Positions 33,604 to 42,317 of a DNA stretch of 64,000 nucleotides are shown one piece after another. The first letter of the stretch is position 1, and the number at the start of each line of letters is the position of its first letter. Under the pieces are notes generated by a model that searched no databases, was not told where the DNA came from, and saw nothing but the letters and a program-made list of their open reading frames with translations. This DNA is from Bog-756 sp963727075 (GTDB taxonomy: Bacteria; Actinomycetota; Acidimicrobiia; Acidimicrobiales; RAAP-2): contig CAVSET010000006.1 of the NCBI GenBank assembly GCA_963727075.1, forward strand, positions 2,356,001 to 2,420,000, written 5' to 3'. A program made the translations under genes and the position numbers.

Positions 33604-35621
33604 CTGATTGACCCCTGGGCAACGAAGTCCGTTTCGGTGCGAGTGGAACTACTGACCACCCTATCCCGAAGGGCCTCTTCCACTACGGCCCGCCACGAGG
33701 TACCGGTCGAACCGTCGACCCACACCCGGTGCAGGTCGGCGATCTCCTTTCGTTGTGCCTCCCACGCCAGCCGATCATCCACGAGTGTTGCCACCCGGTC
33801 TGCAAACACTCGTGGATCGTCGGTGATACAAAGTGCGCCCGTCCCAACGGTGTCGATGCCCTCAGCTCCCACTGTGGTCGCAACCGTCGGAACCCCATAT
33901 TGGAGCGCCTCGATGGTCTTGAGTTTGACGCCGGCTCCGAAGCGGATGGGGGCAATGGCTACACGTGACTGGTCATAGAGGTCACTCAGATCTCTCACCC
34001 GCCCCTCGAATTGGACATTCGGATTCTCGAAGCCCAACATTTCCTCGGGAGGGTTCGCCCCGGTGACTCGAATCCGCACCCATGGAGTCTGCGCACGAAT
34101 TATGGGCAAGACCTCCCGAATGAACCACGAAAGACCATCTCCATTGGGGGAGTCTGCCCCGCCCAACCAACCGGCCACGAAGATGACATCTCGCCGTTGG
34201 TCGAACGGGCGAGCGGTGTGCGCAGGGCCGACAAGATGGGCGGGGATGACGTGTACTTGTGCCGCTTCCTCGATGTTCCGGGCAAATGCTGCCTCGGCGT
34301 CACTGATACAAACCGCGTGGTCGGCATCGGCGAAATAGCTCTCTTCGGCATGGCGCATTGCCTTCGCCTCGGCGTGAAGCAGCTCGCTGGTCGTGATGTC
34401 TTCGGCCAGCTGCGCAAGCTTCTCGGTTCGACGAAAATACAGGGCTTCGGCGTCGTAGATCACAGCGGCTTGAGGTTGACACTCTCGCACCAGCCGGGCG
34501 AATCGACCGTAGTTGTGGGGTCGTGAAATCACCACGAGGTCATATGCAGTCCCGGACGTCCGGAGGTGCGCTTCCAGATCACCATGAAGGATTCGAACGC
34601 CGAGTCGACACAGCTCCTGCCGGTTTCCATCGGCAACGTCGGATGGAAAGAACGAGACGAAGTGAGCGCCGGAGGGTGCGAGTTCACGCAAGGCATCAAC
34701 CATCCTCCCGAAGCCAGCTCCAAGGGAGGACTCGGGGATCCGGTCGTCGATCACGAGTATCCGATTTGGCCGGCCCATACTCAGCCAGCAAGCGACTTCT
34801 TCATCCCCGGCGCTGTCCCCAGTTGGCGTTACTCGTTGCTTGAGCACGTGAGACCAGCGTTGTGCGAGCCGATCACGGTTCCTCGACATCAAAAAGACTC
34901 TGTACTGGGAGGTGGTGCTCGCGGACTTGATGTGGCGGACCTTTGACAAGGGTTGGATCCACACCTCTTGTCCAAGTTCTTGGATTTTGAGGCAGAGGTC
35001 GACGTCCTCGCAATACGCTGGGTAGAAGTCCTCATCGAATCCACCGACCCGGTCCCATGTCGACTTCCTCACAAGCAATGATGCAGCGGAGCAGTAGTCG
35101 ACCCTTCGGGCCCAGTCGTAGTGATGCGAGAGCTTCGAATCACACCTCGTCGCGGGAGAAGTAGAGCCGTCCGACCACAGAAACGACCCAGCCTCTTGAA
35201 ACGTCCCATCCATGTTGAGGAAGAGGCTGCCCACGGCTCCGATCTCCGGGCGGGCTTCTGCGGTGTCAACGAGCTCACGGAGCCAGAACCGATCCACCAG
35301 AGTGTCATCGTTCAGAAACGCGATGAACCTACCCCTGGCCACGTCCGCCGCCGCATTGCAGGCTCCCCCAAATCCGCGGTTCACTCGCGCCGAGACAATC
35401 CGAATATCCAGTGAGAGACCGGCGAGCTTCGAGAGCAGATCGGACGTCGGTTCATTTAGAGTGACGATCACCTCGACGCTGACTGATCTGTCCGCCTGTT
35501 CGATCCACCGGAGACAATCGACCAGCAGCGGTGCCGAACGCCATCCAAGCACCACAATCGAAACGGTTGGGGCGGAGGTCTGACGATCGTCAAGCGTTGC
35601 CTCCACCATCTGAATTTCCAC
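33600..35621 (-). CDS. two-domain glycosyltransferase (GT2 plus GT4-like)
   Basis: A 673-residue cytosolic enzyme for surface glycan synthesis. The N-terminal GT2 domain begins VSIVVLGWRSAPLLVDCLRW, has NRGFGGACNAA and the metal-binding FLNDDTLVDRFW, then GGFDEDFYPAYCEDVDLCLK. From about residue 290 a GT-B (GT4-like) domain follows: RILVIDDRIPESSLGAGFGR, a DAEALYFRR-type segment, and IAPIRFGAGVKLKTIEALQYG, the nucleotide-sugar-binding end. GTG 35621 follows a TAGCCT box by eight bases; ATG 35609 is an alternative. The GC content is visibly lower than in neighbouring core genes, as for the whole island. Sugar specificity cannot be read. Confidence 0.83.
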   Translation of the reverse strand: MEIQMVEATLDDRQTSAPTVSIVVLGWRSAPLLVDCLRWIEQADRSVSVEVIVTLNEPTSDLLSKLAGLSLDIRIVSARVNRGFGGACNAAADVARGRFIAFLNDDTLVDRFWLRELVDTAEARPEIGAVGSLFLNMDGTFQEAGSFLWSDGSTSPATRCDSKLSHHYDWARRVDYCSAASLLVRKSTWDRVGGFDEDFYPAYCEDVDLCLKIQELGQEVWIQPLSKVRHIKSASTTSQYRVFLMSRNRDRLAQRWSHVLKQRVTPTGDSAGDEEVACWLSMGRPNRILVIDDRIPESSLGAGFGRMVDALRELAPSGAHFVSFFPSDVADGNRQELCRLGVRILHGDLEAHLRTSGTAYDLVVISRPHNYGRFARLVRECQPQAAVIYDAEALYFRRTEKLAQLAEDITTSELLHAEAKAMRHAEESYFADADHAVCISDAEAAFARNIEEAAQVHVIPAHLVGPAHTARPFDQRRDVIFVAGWLGGADSPNGDGLSWFIREVLPIIRAQTPWVRIRVTGANPPEEMLGFENPNVQFEGRVRDLSDLYDQSRVAIAPIRFGAGVKLKTIEALQYGVPTVATTVGAEGIDTVGTGALCITDDPRVFADRVATLVDDRLAWEAQRKEIADLHRVWVDGSTGTSWRAVVEEALRDRVVSSSTRTETDFVAQGSIR

Positions 35622-35629
35622 GGGAATTA

Positions 35630-35635
35630 AGGCTA
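35630..35635 (-). promoter_or_regulatory. -10 box of the glycosyltransferase gene (leaderless)
   Basis: TAGCCT on the minus strand, eight bases before GTG 35621. Confidence 0.35.
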
Positions 35636-35714
35636 CCCACTAGGAAAGCTCATGACATACATGCAGCGCTGGGAGAATTGCATGTCGGCCCCAAATTCTC
35701 CCTGGTCAACCGGG

Positions 35715-36623
35715 TCAGCGGGTCGACAGTGGGTCTGAAGCCGCAATGGTGACGAAATAGTCATCGAAGACTCCGGTGCTCGTCAGCGCCTGATCGGCCT
35801 GTAGCAGAACGTCGACAAACTCCCAGCCCTCTCTTGTCTCATAGAGCGCATCGTGCGCCAGGCCCCACCAGAGCGTGTAAGTCAAAGCGCCACCATGGTG
35901 CACGACGACTACTTCCTTGAAGTGGCGTCGAAGGGTATCGAGAATCTCCGACGAGTGAATCGCTTCCGTCGGATCGGCTGCGATTACTGCCTCGGAGTCG
36001 GGAAGCGGGAGCTCCTCGCATTGAGAACGTAGGGAGGGGTCCAGTGCTCGGTAAAGACGTTGAGCGATCCCGCGTTCGATCGGACCTGTGGCAAATCGGT
36101 CTGGACCGACATACTCGTATGCCGCCAATGCGCCTTCTGGCACCAACGAACGAGCCACGGAGGCCAACACCGCATCGAGGTCCCCGACATGGTGAAGCGA
36201 ACCCATACAGGTTGCGAGGTCATATCGGTTTGACCCGAGATCGTATGCGCCAACATCGCCTGCGACCATGGCGACGCGTTGGGACACACCCAATTCTTCC
36301 GCCGATTTCTTTGCCACGTCCAAGGCGCCCGAGGACACATCCAGCAGATCAAACCGACCAACTATGTTCGACGCCAGTAGCCCCAATTCCAGCGACCCCG
36401 TTCCCGCCCCGATCCCAACGCCACGCTGACGAGGTATCCCATGTAGTGCCACGTCGGCGACCCAAGCTTCGATTGACCGGTCGCCCCGGCCAACTCGGTG
36501 ATGCTTCTGGACCGTTGGATGGGCAAGCCACTCGGCCCGATTCGTGTTCTGCCCGTCGACCATGTGTCGGTCAACGTAGGCATCCCAATAGTCGGCCGTC
36601 GCTGCCAGATCCTTTTCTAGCAC
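35715..36623 (-). CDS. class I SAM-dependent methyltransferase
   Basis: A 302-residue Rossmann-type methyltransferase. Motif I is GVGIGAGTGSLELGLL, the acidic end of strand 2 is LLDVSSGALDVAKK, and motif IV is YDLATCMGSLHHVGDL, followed by a conserved post-motif loop (SLVPEGALAAYEYVG). The lack of a specific N-terminal domain leaves the substrate open. Its position upstream of the glycosyltransferase on the same strand suggests a sugar or lipid-linked glycan intermediate. GTG 36623 lies six bases after TAATGT, again leaderless in form. Lower GC than the core genome. Confidence 0.8.
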   Translation of the reverse strand: MLEKDLAATADYWDAYVDRHMVDGQNTNRAEWLAHPTVQKHHRVGRGDRSIEAWVADVALHGIPRQRGVGIGAGTGSLELGLLASNIVGRFDLLDVSSGALDVAKKSAEELGVSQRVAMVAGDVGAYDLGSNRYDLATCMGSLHHVGDLDAVLASVARSLVPEGALAAYEYVGPDRFATGPIERGIAQRLYRALDPSLRSQCEELPLPDSEAVIAADPTEAIHSSEILDTLRRHFKEVVVVHHGGALTYTLWWGLAHDALYETREGWEFVDVLLQADQALTSTGVFDDYFVTIAASDPLSTR

Positions 36624-36627
36624 TGGC

Positions 36628-36936
36628 CTACATTAGACACGGAAGCAAAGGAGTGTCCGCTAGGTGTCTGACGCCCAGCCCCTGGTTTCGTACGCACAGA
36701 GCCAATAGGAGTCGTACTTTGATCGGGCACTTCACGCCCCGACTGGGTTTACGTCGATGTAGGGGCTGCCTCACCGTCAGTGGAAGCGTGGGATGGCGAC
36801 GTCCGAGGGTCATAATCGCCTCGATGTGGTCCGTCTTCCAAAGGTAGTCAAGGACCTCATCCACTGACCTCGGATCCAGCCCGGTCTCGTCATCGAGGAG
36901 GGCGTTGTTGCAATCCTCGTCGAATTCCTCGTGCAA
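36628..36936 (-). CDS. small hypothetical reading frame, low confidence
   Basis: A 102-residue frame from TTG 36936. Its first 55 residues look protein-like (acidic, HEEFDEDCNNALLDDETG and RSVDEVLDYLWKTDH), but the rest is basic and repetitive. No ribosome-binding site or family recognised. It may be a fragment left by rearrangement: the reading continues sensibly upstream of the start (VKDVLAVIGL) until a stop. The stretch 36937-37178 beyond it holds nothing I can assign. Confidence 0.25.
   Translation of the reverse strand: MHEEFDEDCNNALLDDETGLDPRSVDEVLDYLWKTDHIEAIMTLGRRHPTLPLTVRQPLHRRKPSRGVKCPIKVRLLLALCVRNQGLGVRHLADTPLLPCLM
36630..36635 (-). promoter_or_regulatory. -10 box of the methyltransferase gene (leaderless)
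   Basis: TAATGT on the minus strand, six bases before GTG 36623. Confidence 0.35.
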
Positions 36937-37178
36937 ACCGATGACGGCTAGGACGTCTTTGACATCGTCGGGTTAGATATGCCGGGCCGAGGCTGGCTAC
37001 CCACCTTCTGGGACCAGGAGAACAGCCACAAGGGCCTTTCGACTTTATTGCTTCGATCGGCGCAGGCGAGTTATAACCGAAACCTGGGGATGCACCACCT
37101 GAACGGAGGCGCGGCGTACCTTCCTGTTTGACACAAACAAGTTCGCCGGCGGTGAGACGCTGGCAGGAAGGAACGCCG

Positions 37179-37860
37179 ATGTTGAGAGTACATGTTGACG
37201 AGGCCGCGAGCGTGGAGCTGTCGAGCGGGCCGGACGCCCTGGTGGCCGAGGGGGCAGGGGTGGATGCTGGCCGCAGCGCTCGAAGCCGAGGTCGAGGGCT
37301 ACATCTCGAGTGTGACCCATGAAGTCGGCGAGGACGGCCATCGCCTGGTGGGGCGCAACGGGCACGCCGAGCCCCGCTCGCTGGTGACCGGAGCCGGGCC
37401 GATCGAGGTCTGAGCCCCACGGGTTGACGACCGCCGGGTCGACGCCGAGACCGGGGAGCGCATGCGCTTTCGCAGCTCGATCCTTCCGCCCTGGGCCGAC
37501 AAGTCGCCCAAGGTGGCCGAGGTGCTCCCCCTCATGTACCTCCACGGGATGAGCTCGGGTGACTTCGTCCCCGCGCTCGAGGAGTTCTTCGGCTCGGCCG
37601 CCGGATTGTCGGCGTCTGTCATCACCCGGCTGACGACGGACTGGCAGCGCGAACGCGACCAGTTCGCCCGTCGCTCCCTCAAGGGTGTCGACTACGTCTA
37701 CCTCTTCGTCGACGGCATCCACTTCAATGTTCGCCTCCAAGAGGCCCGCCTGTGTGCCCTGGTCATCGTGGGTGTCCGGCGCCGATGGGACCAAAGAGCT
37801 CGTCTCGATCACCGATGGCCACCGCGAGTCCACCGAGTCATGGGCCGTTCGCATCGATCT
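37179..37860 (+). pseudogene. IS256-family transposase remnant
   Basis: The pieces together match the N-terminal half of an IS256 (mutator-like) DDE transposase: LAAALEAEVEGYI, DGHRLVGRNGHAEPRSLVTG, RVDDRRVDAETGERMRFRSS, LYLHGMSSGDFVPAL-type (here LMYLHGMSSGDF), VDYVYLFVDGIHFNVRLQEA and ITDGHRESTESWA. It is dead: a frame break near 37255, a TGA at 37411 where family members have arginine (CGA to TGA), another frame break near 37775, and truncation near 37860. There it joins unrelated coding sequence. The catalytic DDE core is incomplete. No terminal inverted repeats are recognisable. Confidence 0.8.
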
Positions 37861-38051
37861 TGGCGTTCTCTGAGCACGTTCTGGGACTGTCTCCGCTCAA
37901 CGCCAACGACGCCACTGCTTACGACTACATGGGTTCGTTTGCGTTCGGCCAGACACCGACTCCGCCGGTGGCTATGGTCACTACCCCCATCGCGAAGCAA
38001 ACCCAGGCCTACCTGGCAACCCACACGACGGATCTATCCGACCCGTCTTGA
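37860..38051 (+). pseudogene. C-terminal fragment of a phosphoesterase (phospholipase C-like) gene
   Basis: A 63-residue tail (AFSEHVLGLSPLNANDATAY, then DYMGSFAFGQ) resembles the end of the phosphoesterase family that includes acid phosphatases and phospholipase C. The start of the gene is absent; it is fused out of context to the decayed transposase, as if an IS inserted and a deletion followed. Confidence 0.45.
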
Positions 38052-38258
38052 GGGCTGGAATGCATCCTGACCAATGCCAATCTGAGCGGCGTTTGTTTCG
38101 GACGGGATCACAGGAACGCCATTCACCCCTCCCTTCGAGGCGAAGGGCCCTGCGTCGCAGCAGTTCCAACCTTGGCCACCGAGTATCAGTGCTACTAAGG
38201 CCGAACTTCAGAAGATAGTGCCTTCCTCACGCAACCCCCTTTGAGGCGCCCGATATCC

Positions 38259-38579
38259 TCAGGCAGCGGGCGGTGGCGTCTGAACCTCAGGCGGTAGACC
38301 GCCTGGGCTGGACCCTGGTGGACCCTGATAGCCCAGATGGCTCGCTCGCTGCAGATACTCAGCCGAGGTGATCTTGCCTCGGGCATAGCGCATTCGTAGT
38401 TCGGTCAGAGCGGGGTCCACAGCCTGCCCCTGCGGCGGTGGGGCTGGATTGGTGTGACCGGGGCGAATCCTCCAGAGCCGCACCAAGATGACGATGGCGA
38501 GCACCAGCAATGCGACGAGAAGAACCAGGAGGAGGATTCCGAAGACCGGGTGGTGGGCGTGATGTCCATAGCGGTGCAT
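38259..38579 (-). CDS. small membrane protein with C-terminal SHOCT domain
   Basis: A 106-residue protein: a His-rich N-terminus (MHRYGHHAHHPVFG), one membrane helix (ILLLVLLVALLVLAIVILVR), a Pro-rich linker, and a SHOCT motif (LRMRYARGKITSAEYLQRAS). SHOCT motifs are short helical pieces common at the ends of actinobacterial membrane proteins and act in oligomerisation. I chose ATG 38579 over two upstream codons since it places the His cluster first. Function is unknown. Confidence 0.6.
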   Translation of the reverse strand: MHRYGHHAHHPVFGILLLVLLVALLVLAIVILVRLWRIRPGHTNPAPPPQGQAVDPALTELRMRYARGKITSAEYLQRASHLGYQGPPGSSPGGLPPEVQTPPPAA

Positions 38580-38704
38580 GAGAAGTCCTTGCCGAAGATA
38601 GCGATAGCTCAATGGAACCAGATCCGCGAGTACGGACTAAACAACTCTGAAGACCCTAGAAAGAAGACGCTGCGCACTAGCTGAGCATGTCGTCCTCCCG
38701 CTCT

Positions 38705-38725
38705 TGTCGAGATTCTGTCGAGATC
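38705..38725 (+). repeat. 21-bp direct repeat, right copy
   Basis: Identical to 32884-32904 and in the same orientation. It lies 101 bases inside the right attachment repeat. Confidence 0.75.
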
Positions 38726-38826
38726 GTGCATCCGTTTCCCCTTGCTCAGGGTGTGTCTCCATGCACGTTCTACCAGGTCAGAGCACTCCGACTCTGGTGA
38801 CCATCCTGTGGATAATCCCACTTTGG

Positions 38827-38875
38827 GCGTTCAGGACGCAGAGGTCCCCGGTTCAAATCCGCGGCAGCCCGACCA
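38827..38875 (+). repeat. right attachment repeat, copy of tRNA-Pro 3' part
   Basis: A 49-base copy of the tRNA-Pro anticodon-arm to CCA segment with one substitution (A for G in the loop) and one inserted C in the T-arm stem. There is no acceptor 5' half or D-arm, so it is not a tRNA gene. Confidence 0.8.
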
Positions 38876-39063
38876 GGATCGGTACCCGAGGACGGAGCTA
38901 TTGCCCGTCACCTATTGCCGTCACCGCCGCTCCTTTGGGACGGCATTTCCCGTTGCTCGGACCGCCACAGGCTGAGCTCAGGCCGTCAGATCGACGTTGA
39001 CGAACTCGCGCGATCGCAACCGTGGAAGGCCAGCTCCACGACCGGGGTGTCAGCCCTGGTCCG

Positions 39064-40188
39064 TTACGGATGACACCAACCGAGGTTGCCCGGAATTGCC
39101 GTGTCGCAGTCGTTGTCGTCGACCATATTGCCGGTGCCCGTCTGGTCCCAGAAGAGGTCCGAAGGCCGGTTGCCGTCAAGCTCGTTGTCCGTGACGGTGT
39201 TGTTGCTGGCCGGCGATGCGCCCTGGCTCCCGCTGACGATGACGATGCCGCCAGAGGCGAGGCTCGGACCGCTGGGCTTGTTGTTCGTCACCTTGTTGTC
39301 GGACACCTTGGTTCCCACGACCCCGGCCAAGGCGATGCCGATACCGGAGGTGGGTGGCCCCTCCGTGCCCGGGCAGGCCTGATCGTTGGCCGTGACCGTG
39401 TTGTCCTCGATCGTGTGCTGCCCGGCGCCGGTCGCCCCAGTCGCCCCGTGACCGCTGTTGAGCGCCAGGATGCCTACGCAGTTGCCCCAAGAGAAATTGT
39501 CCTCCGCCAAGATCTTGGTGCTGTCACGAAGGAAGATGCCGAACCCGTTGTGGTCGGCCCAATTGCCTCGGACGACGCTGTTGGCATTGGGGGAGTCGCC
39601 CATGTAGAGACCCGCCTCACCGTTGTAGGACACCGAATTCTCGGCGAAGAGGGAGAGAGTTGAGGCGAACCGGGCAATGCCATAGCCGCCATTGTGGTCA
39701 GAGCGAACGTGTTCGACCTCGAGACCCTGGGTATTGAAGCCGATCACCCCCGAGTCAGAGAAACCCGTCGTCCTCAGATCCGAAATGTGCACGTCGTGTA
39801 CCGGATTCGAGAGGACGGGGTTGCCTTGGGCGTCGAGCTGCCCGGTGACGCACAATCCCTCCATCGAACCGGGACTGTTACAGGGGTTGTTCGACGTGGT
39901 GGGCGGCTTGATGACCGTTTCGACTCCATCGCCCCGGATCGTCAACGGCTTGGGGACTACGTTGCCCTGGGAATCGACCTGCCCAATCAAGACGCTGTCA
40001 TAGAACGTCCCTTCCTTGAGCTGCAGCGTGTCACCCGCGCTGGCGGCGCTGACCGCGGCAGAGATCGTGCCGGTGCCGGGCGAAACCACCCAGGTGTGGT
40101 GGCTCGACGCCATCGCCGGCGTGCCCACCAACACGACCGCCCCGCCGACAAGCAAACCAGCAATTCCAAGCCGTACGGCCTTGACCAT
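39064..40188 (-). CDS. secreted right-handed beta-helix protein (NosD/pectate-lyase-like)
   Basis: A 374-residue exported protein. The N-terminal Sec signal (VKAVRLGIAGLLVGGAVVLV, then GTPAMA with a likely cleavage before SS) is followed by about nine parallel-beta coils with asparagine/aspartate-rich turns (DHNGGYGIARF, NSVSYNGEAGLYMG, NWADHNGFGIFLRD, NTVTANDQ, NKVTNNKPSG, NTVTDNELDGN). This is the fold of carbohydrate-active or surface proteins; no catalytic residues are identifiable. Two cysteines close together at the end (DNDCDTAIPGNLGWCHP) may form a disulfide. ATG 40188 gives the signal peptide directly. It lies beside glycosyltransferase genes. Confidence 0.75.
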   Translation of the reverse strand: MVKAVRLGIAGLLVGGAVVLVGTPAMASSHHTWVVSPGTGTISAAVSAASAGDTLQLKEGTFYDSVLIGQVDSQGNVVPKPLTIRGDGVETVIKPPTTSNNPCNSPGSMEGLCVTGQLDAQGNPVLSNPVHDVHISDLRTTGFSDSGVIGFNTQGLEVEHVRSDHNGGYGIARFASTLSLFAENSVSYNGEAGLYMGDSPNANSVVRGNWADHNGFGIFLRDSTKILAEDNFSWGNCVGILALNSGHGATGATGAGQHTIEDNTVTANDQACPGTEGPPTSGIGIALAGVVGTKVSDNKVTNNKPSGPSLASGGIVIVSGSQGASPASNNTVTDNELDGNRPSDLFWDQTGTGNMVDDNDCDTAIPGNLGWCHP

Positions 40189-40322
40189 GGTGAGTCCCGC
40201 CTCTCCCGTCGTGCCCTCCGCAGGGGCAGATTGATATGCGCGCCTTGGGCCTGTCAAGCGTGCTTATGAAATAAGCTCACTGGGTCACCGGCCGCGCGCG
40301 GACCGTGGCGAATTCGAATCGA

Positions 40323-42167
40323 TCACGCATGGTCTTTCAAGCGCCGGTACGCGGAGACGACGATGGGGGGAGCCCAGAGCTTGGCCAACCGGCGGGCCTT
40401 CCGACGCCGATCGTTCGAGTGATCGTGCGGCTCGGTGGCGATAGCGTGGTCGGCCGTTGGGGTGACGCTGACAGCCGGGAGGGCCGTCTCGAGACCAGCC
40501 AGTGACGGTATCCCGCCCCCGGCTGGGGCTGAGCCGCCCGGGGTGGGCACGTCATGGAGACGGCGGACCGGCCATCCGGCGAGCGTGTGGGTTTCGCACG
40601 CCAGAACCGTGCTGCTCCCAACCCAGCGGTCGAACTCAGCCCGCCAGTCGACAATCCCGCCATCCCAGGTCCCATACAGCTTGGCCGCCGTCAAGAGGAG
40701 TGGGACGAACCTGCCACTCAGCACCTCTTCCCATATGGCAAGCGCAGAGCCCGGGTTGTGGGCCGTGCAGATGTCATCGAATGCGACGATGCCACCCGGA
40801 CCGAGGAGCTGTTTCGCCGTGGCTATGTCGTGTCGGACGATGTCGTACTGGTGGCTGCCGTCGACATGGACCAGACGGCACGTACCGGCCAACGCCTCGG
40901 CATCGATGTCGACCGACGGCCCGACCATGAGGGTCGGAAGCTGGGCATGGAATCGCAGGTACTGGTCGACGAAGTCCTGCTGGCAGAAGGAGGGGTACCA
41001 GGTGGCAAACTCGACGAGATTCTCGTCGTTGGCCGACTCGGTGTGCTCGAACATGTCGCACACGAGCAGCCGGTTATCGGAATGCCCGGCCAGGTATCCG
41101 AGGAGGATCGCACTCTTGCCACAGAACGCCCCGATCTCGAAGAGGTCGCCCCCGATCCCGTGCGCCTGCTGGACCTTGTCGATCTGACAGAAGATCCTGA
41201 AGTCGAGTTCAGAGAACCAGCCCGGCACCGAATCCAGGGCGAGCCGGTAGGCATCGATCGCCGGGTCGATGGCTAGGGCATCGGTGTTGGCCGGTCGGTC
41301 GGGGATGAAACCGGCCACTGCGTCGCGAAGTCGGGTGTCGACCACTAGCGGCTTGGGCTGGCCACCAATCCTGATCGATCCGTCCTCATGGCTGTTGGCG
41401 GCCCACTCGTCATCGATCCTCCCTTCGTGGGCCAGCCGCCACCACCGCCTGACGTGCCAATAGTCCTGTCGATCCTTGTCCTCCTCGAGGACGCGTCGGC
41501 CTTGCTCGATCTTCCCGGCGAGAAGCGCGCGCGCCCGCAGTGGCGCATGCAGGCAGAGCACCCGGCCGGTCAACGACTCGTCCTTAGAAGTTCCAATGGT
41601 CGAGTGGTTGCCCGGCGGGATCACGATGTCGGGCGAGGCTCGCCTCACGCATTTGGGTGGGTACATCATCTCGACGAAGCCGATCTGACGGGACTCGACC
41701 AGTTCTTCGCAGCGTTCGATCGGCCCGATCTGGTGCTCGGGCCTCATCGTCATCGACAGGAGGCAGGTGGAATCGACGGACCACACCTGGCGCGCCTGGA
41801 CGAAGTTGATGACGTCGGCGTAGATCGCCGTCACGTCGGGTGGGGTGTCGGCCAGGATCGCCCTCACCTGGTCGTCGACCCCGATCCAGAACTCGTCGGC
41901 GTCGATCGGAAGGACCCAGTCCGCCCCGTTCCGTGCCGCAAGACGTGCCATCCGAGTGACCCTGGCTGACTGGTCATAGGGACCAGGCTCACTGGCCACC
42001 TGGATCGGCATGGACTGAGCCAGCGAGACGACCCGCTCCAGAGTCCCGTCCGAAGAACCATTGTCGACGACGATCGCCTCATCGATCGCCGTTGCGAAGT
42101 GGTGCAAAAGGCTCACCTCGATGAGGTCTACCTCGTTGCGAACGAGATACAGGCCCACAACCTTCAC
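40323..42167 (-). CDS. glycosyltransferase (GT2) fused to a SAM methyltransferase
   Basis: A 614-residue two-domain enzyme. The N-terminal part is a GT2-like domain (VVGLYLVRNEVDLIEVSLLH, DEAIVVDNGSSDGTLE, WVLPIDADEFWIG), with DADEF as the metal-binding motif. From about residue 340 a class I methyltransferase follows: GGDLFEIGAFCGKSAILLGY (motif I), LLVCDMFEHTES, and RLVHVDGSHQYDIVRHDIA with the DGSHXYD motif of Methyltransf_24 enzymes, then GIVAFDDICT. The last 100 residues are Pro/Ala-rich and basic. A methylated glycan product is likely. I prefer GTG 42167, directly before the first beta strand; the frame is open 40 codons further but that part looks non-coding. Confidence 0.8.
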   Translation of the reverse strand: MKVVGLYLVRNEVDLIEVSLLHHFATAIDEAIVVDNGSSDGTLERVVSLAQSMPIQVASEPGPYDQSARVTRMARLAARNGADWVLPIDADEFWIGVDDQVRAILADTPPDVTAIYADVINFVQARQVWSVDSTCLLSMTMRPEHQIGPIERCEELVESRQIGFVEMMYPPKCVRRASPDIVIPPGNHSTIGTSKDESLTGRVLCLHAPLRARALLAGKIEQGRRVLEEDKDRQDYWHVRRWWRLAHEGRIDDEWAANSHEDGSIRIGGQPKPLVVDTRLRDAVAGFIPDRPANTDALAIDPAIDAYRLALDSVPGWFSELDFRIFCQIDKVQQAHGIGGDLFEIGAFCGKSAILLGYLAGHSDNRLLVCDMFEHTESANDENLVEFATWYPSFCQQDFVDQYLRFHAQLPTLMVGPSVDIDAEALAGTCRLVHVDGSHQYDIVRHDIATAKQLLGPGGIVAFDDICTAHNPGSALAIWEEVLSGRFVPLLLTAAKLYGTWDGGIVDWRAEFDRWVGSSTVLACETHTLAGWPVRRLHDVPTPGGSAPAGGGIPSLAGLETALPAVSVTPTADHAIATEPHDHSNDRRRKARRLAKLWAPPIVVSAYRRLKDHA

Positions 42168-42317
42168 CGGCGAGCACGTTAGCGGAACGGCCAGATGGCC
42201 TTCGGACCGGGAAAACGACGCCTTCCGTCGGGACCCGCAGATGCTCCATGCCTGGTGATCATCGGCGCCGGGATCGTCGGCGTCCAAGGCTCAACCGGGG
42301 CCGGTCGCCGTCAGTGG

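Larger units (their letters stand above)
38580..39063. other. right end of the island; no gene seen
   Basis: These 484 bases hold the right 21-bp repeat (38705-38725), a copy of the 3' part of tRNA-Pro (38827-38875), and an unassigned stretch after it. I see no coding frame with support. Confidence 0.4.

Noticed and set aside
38827..38875. A second tRNA-Pro gene
   Set aside because: Only the 3' half is present; there is no D-arm or 5' acceptor strand, so it is an attachment-site remnant.
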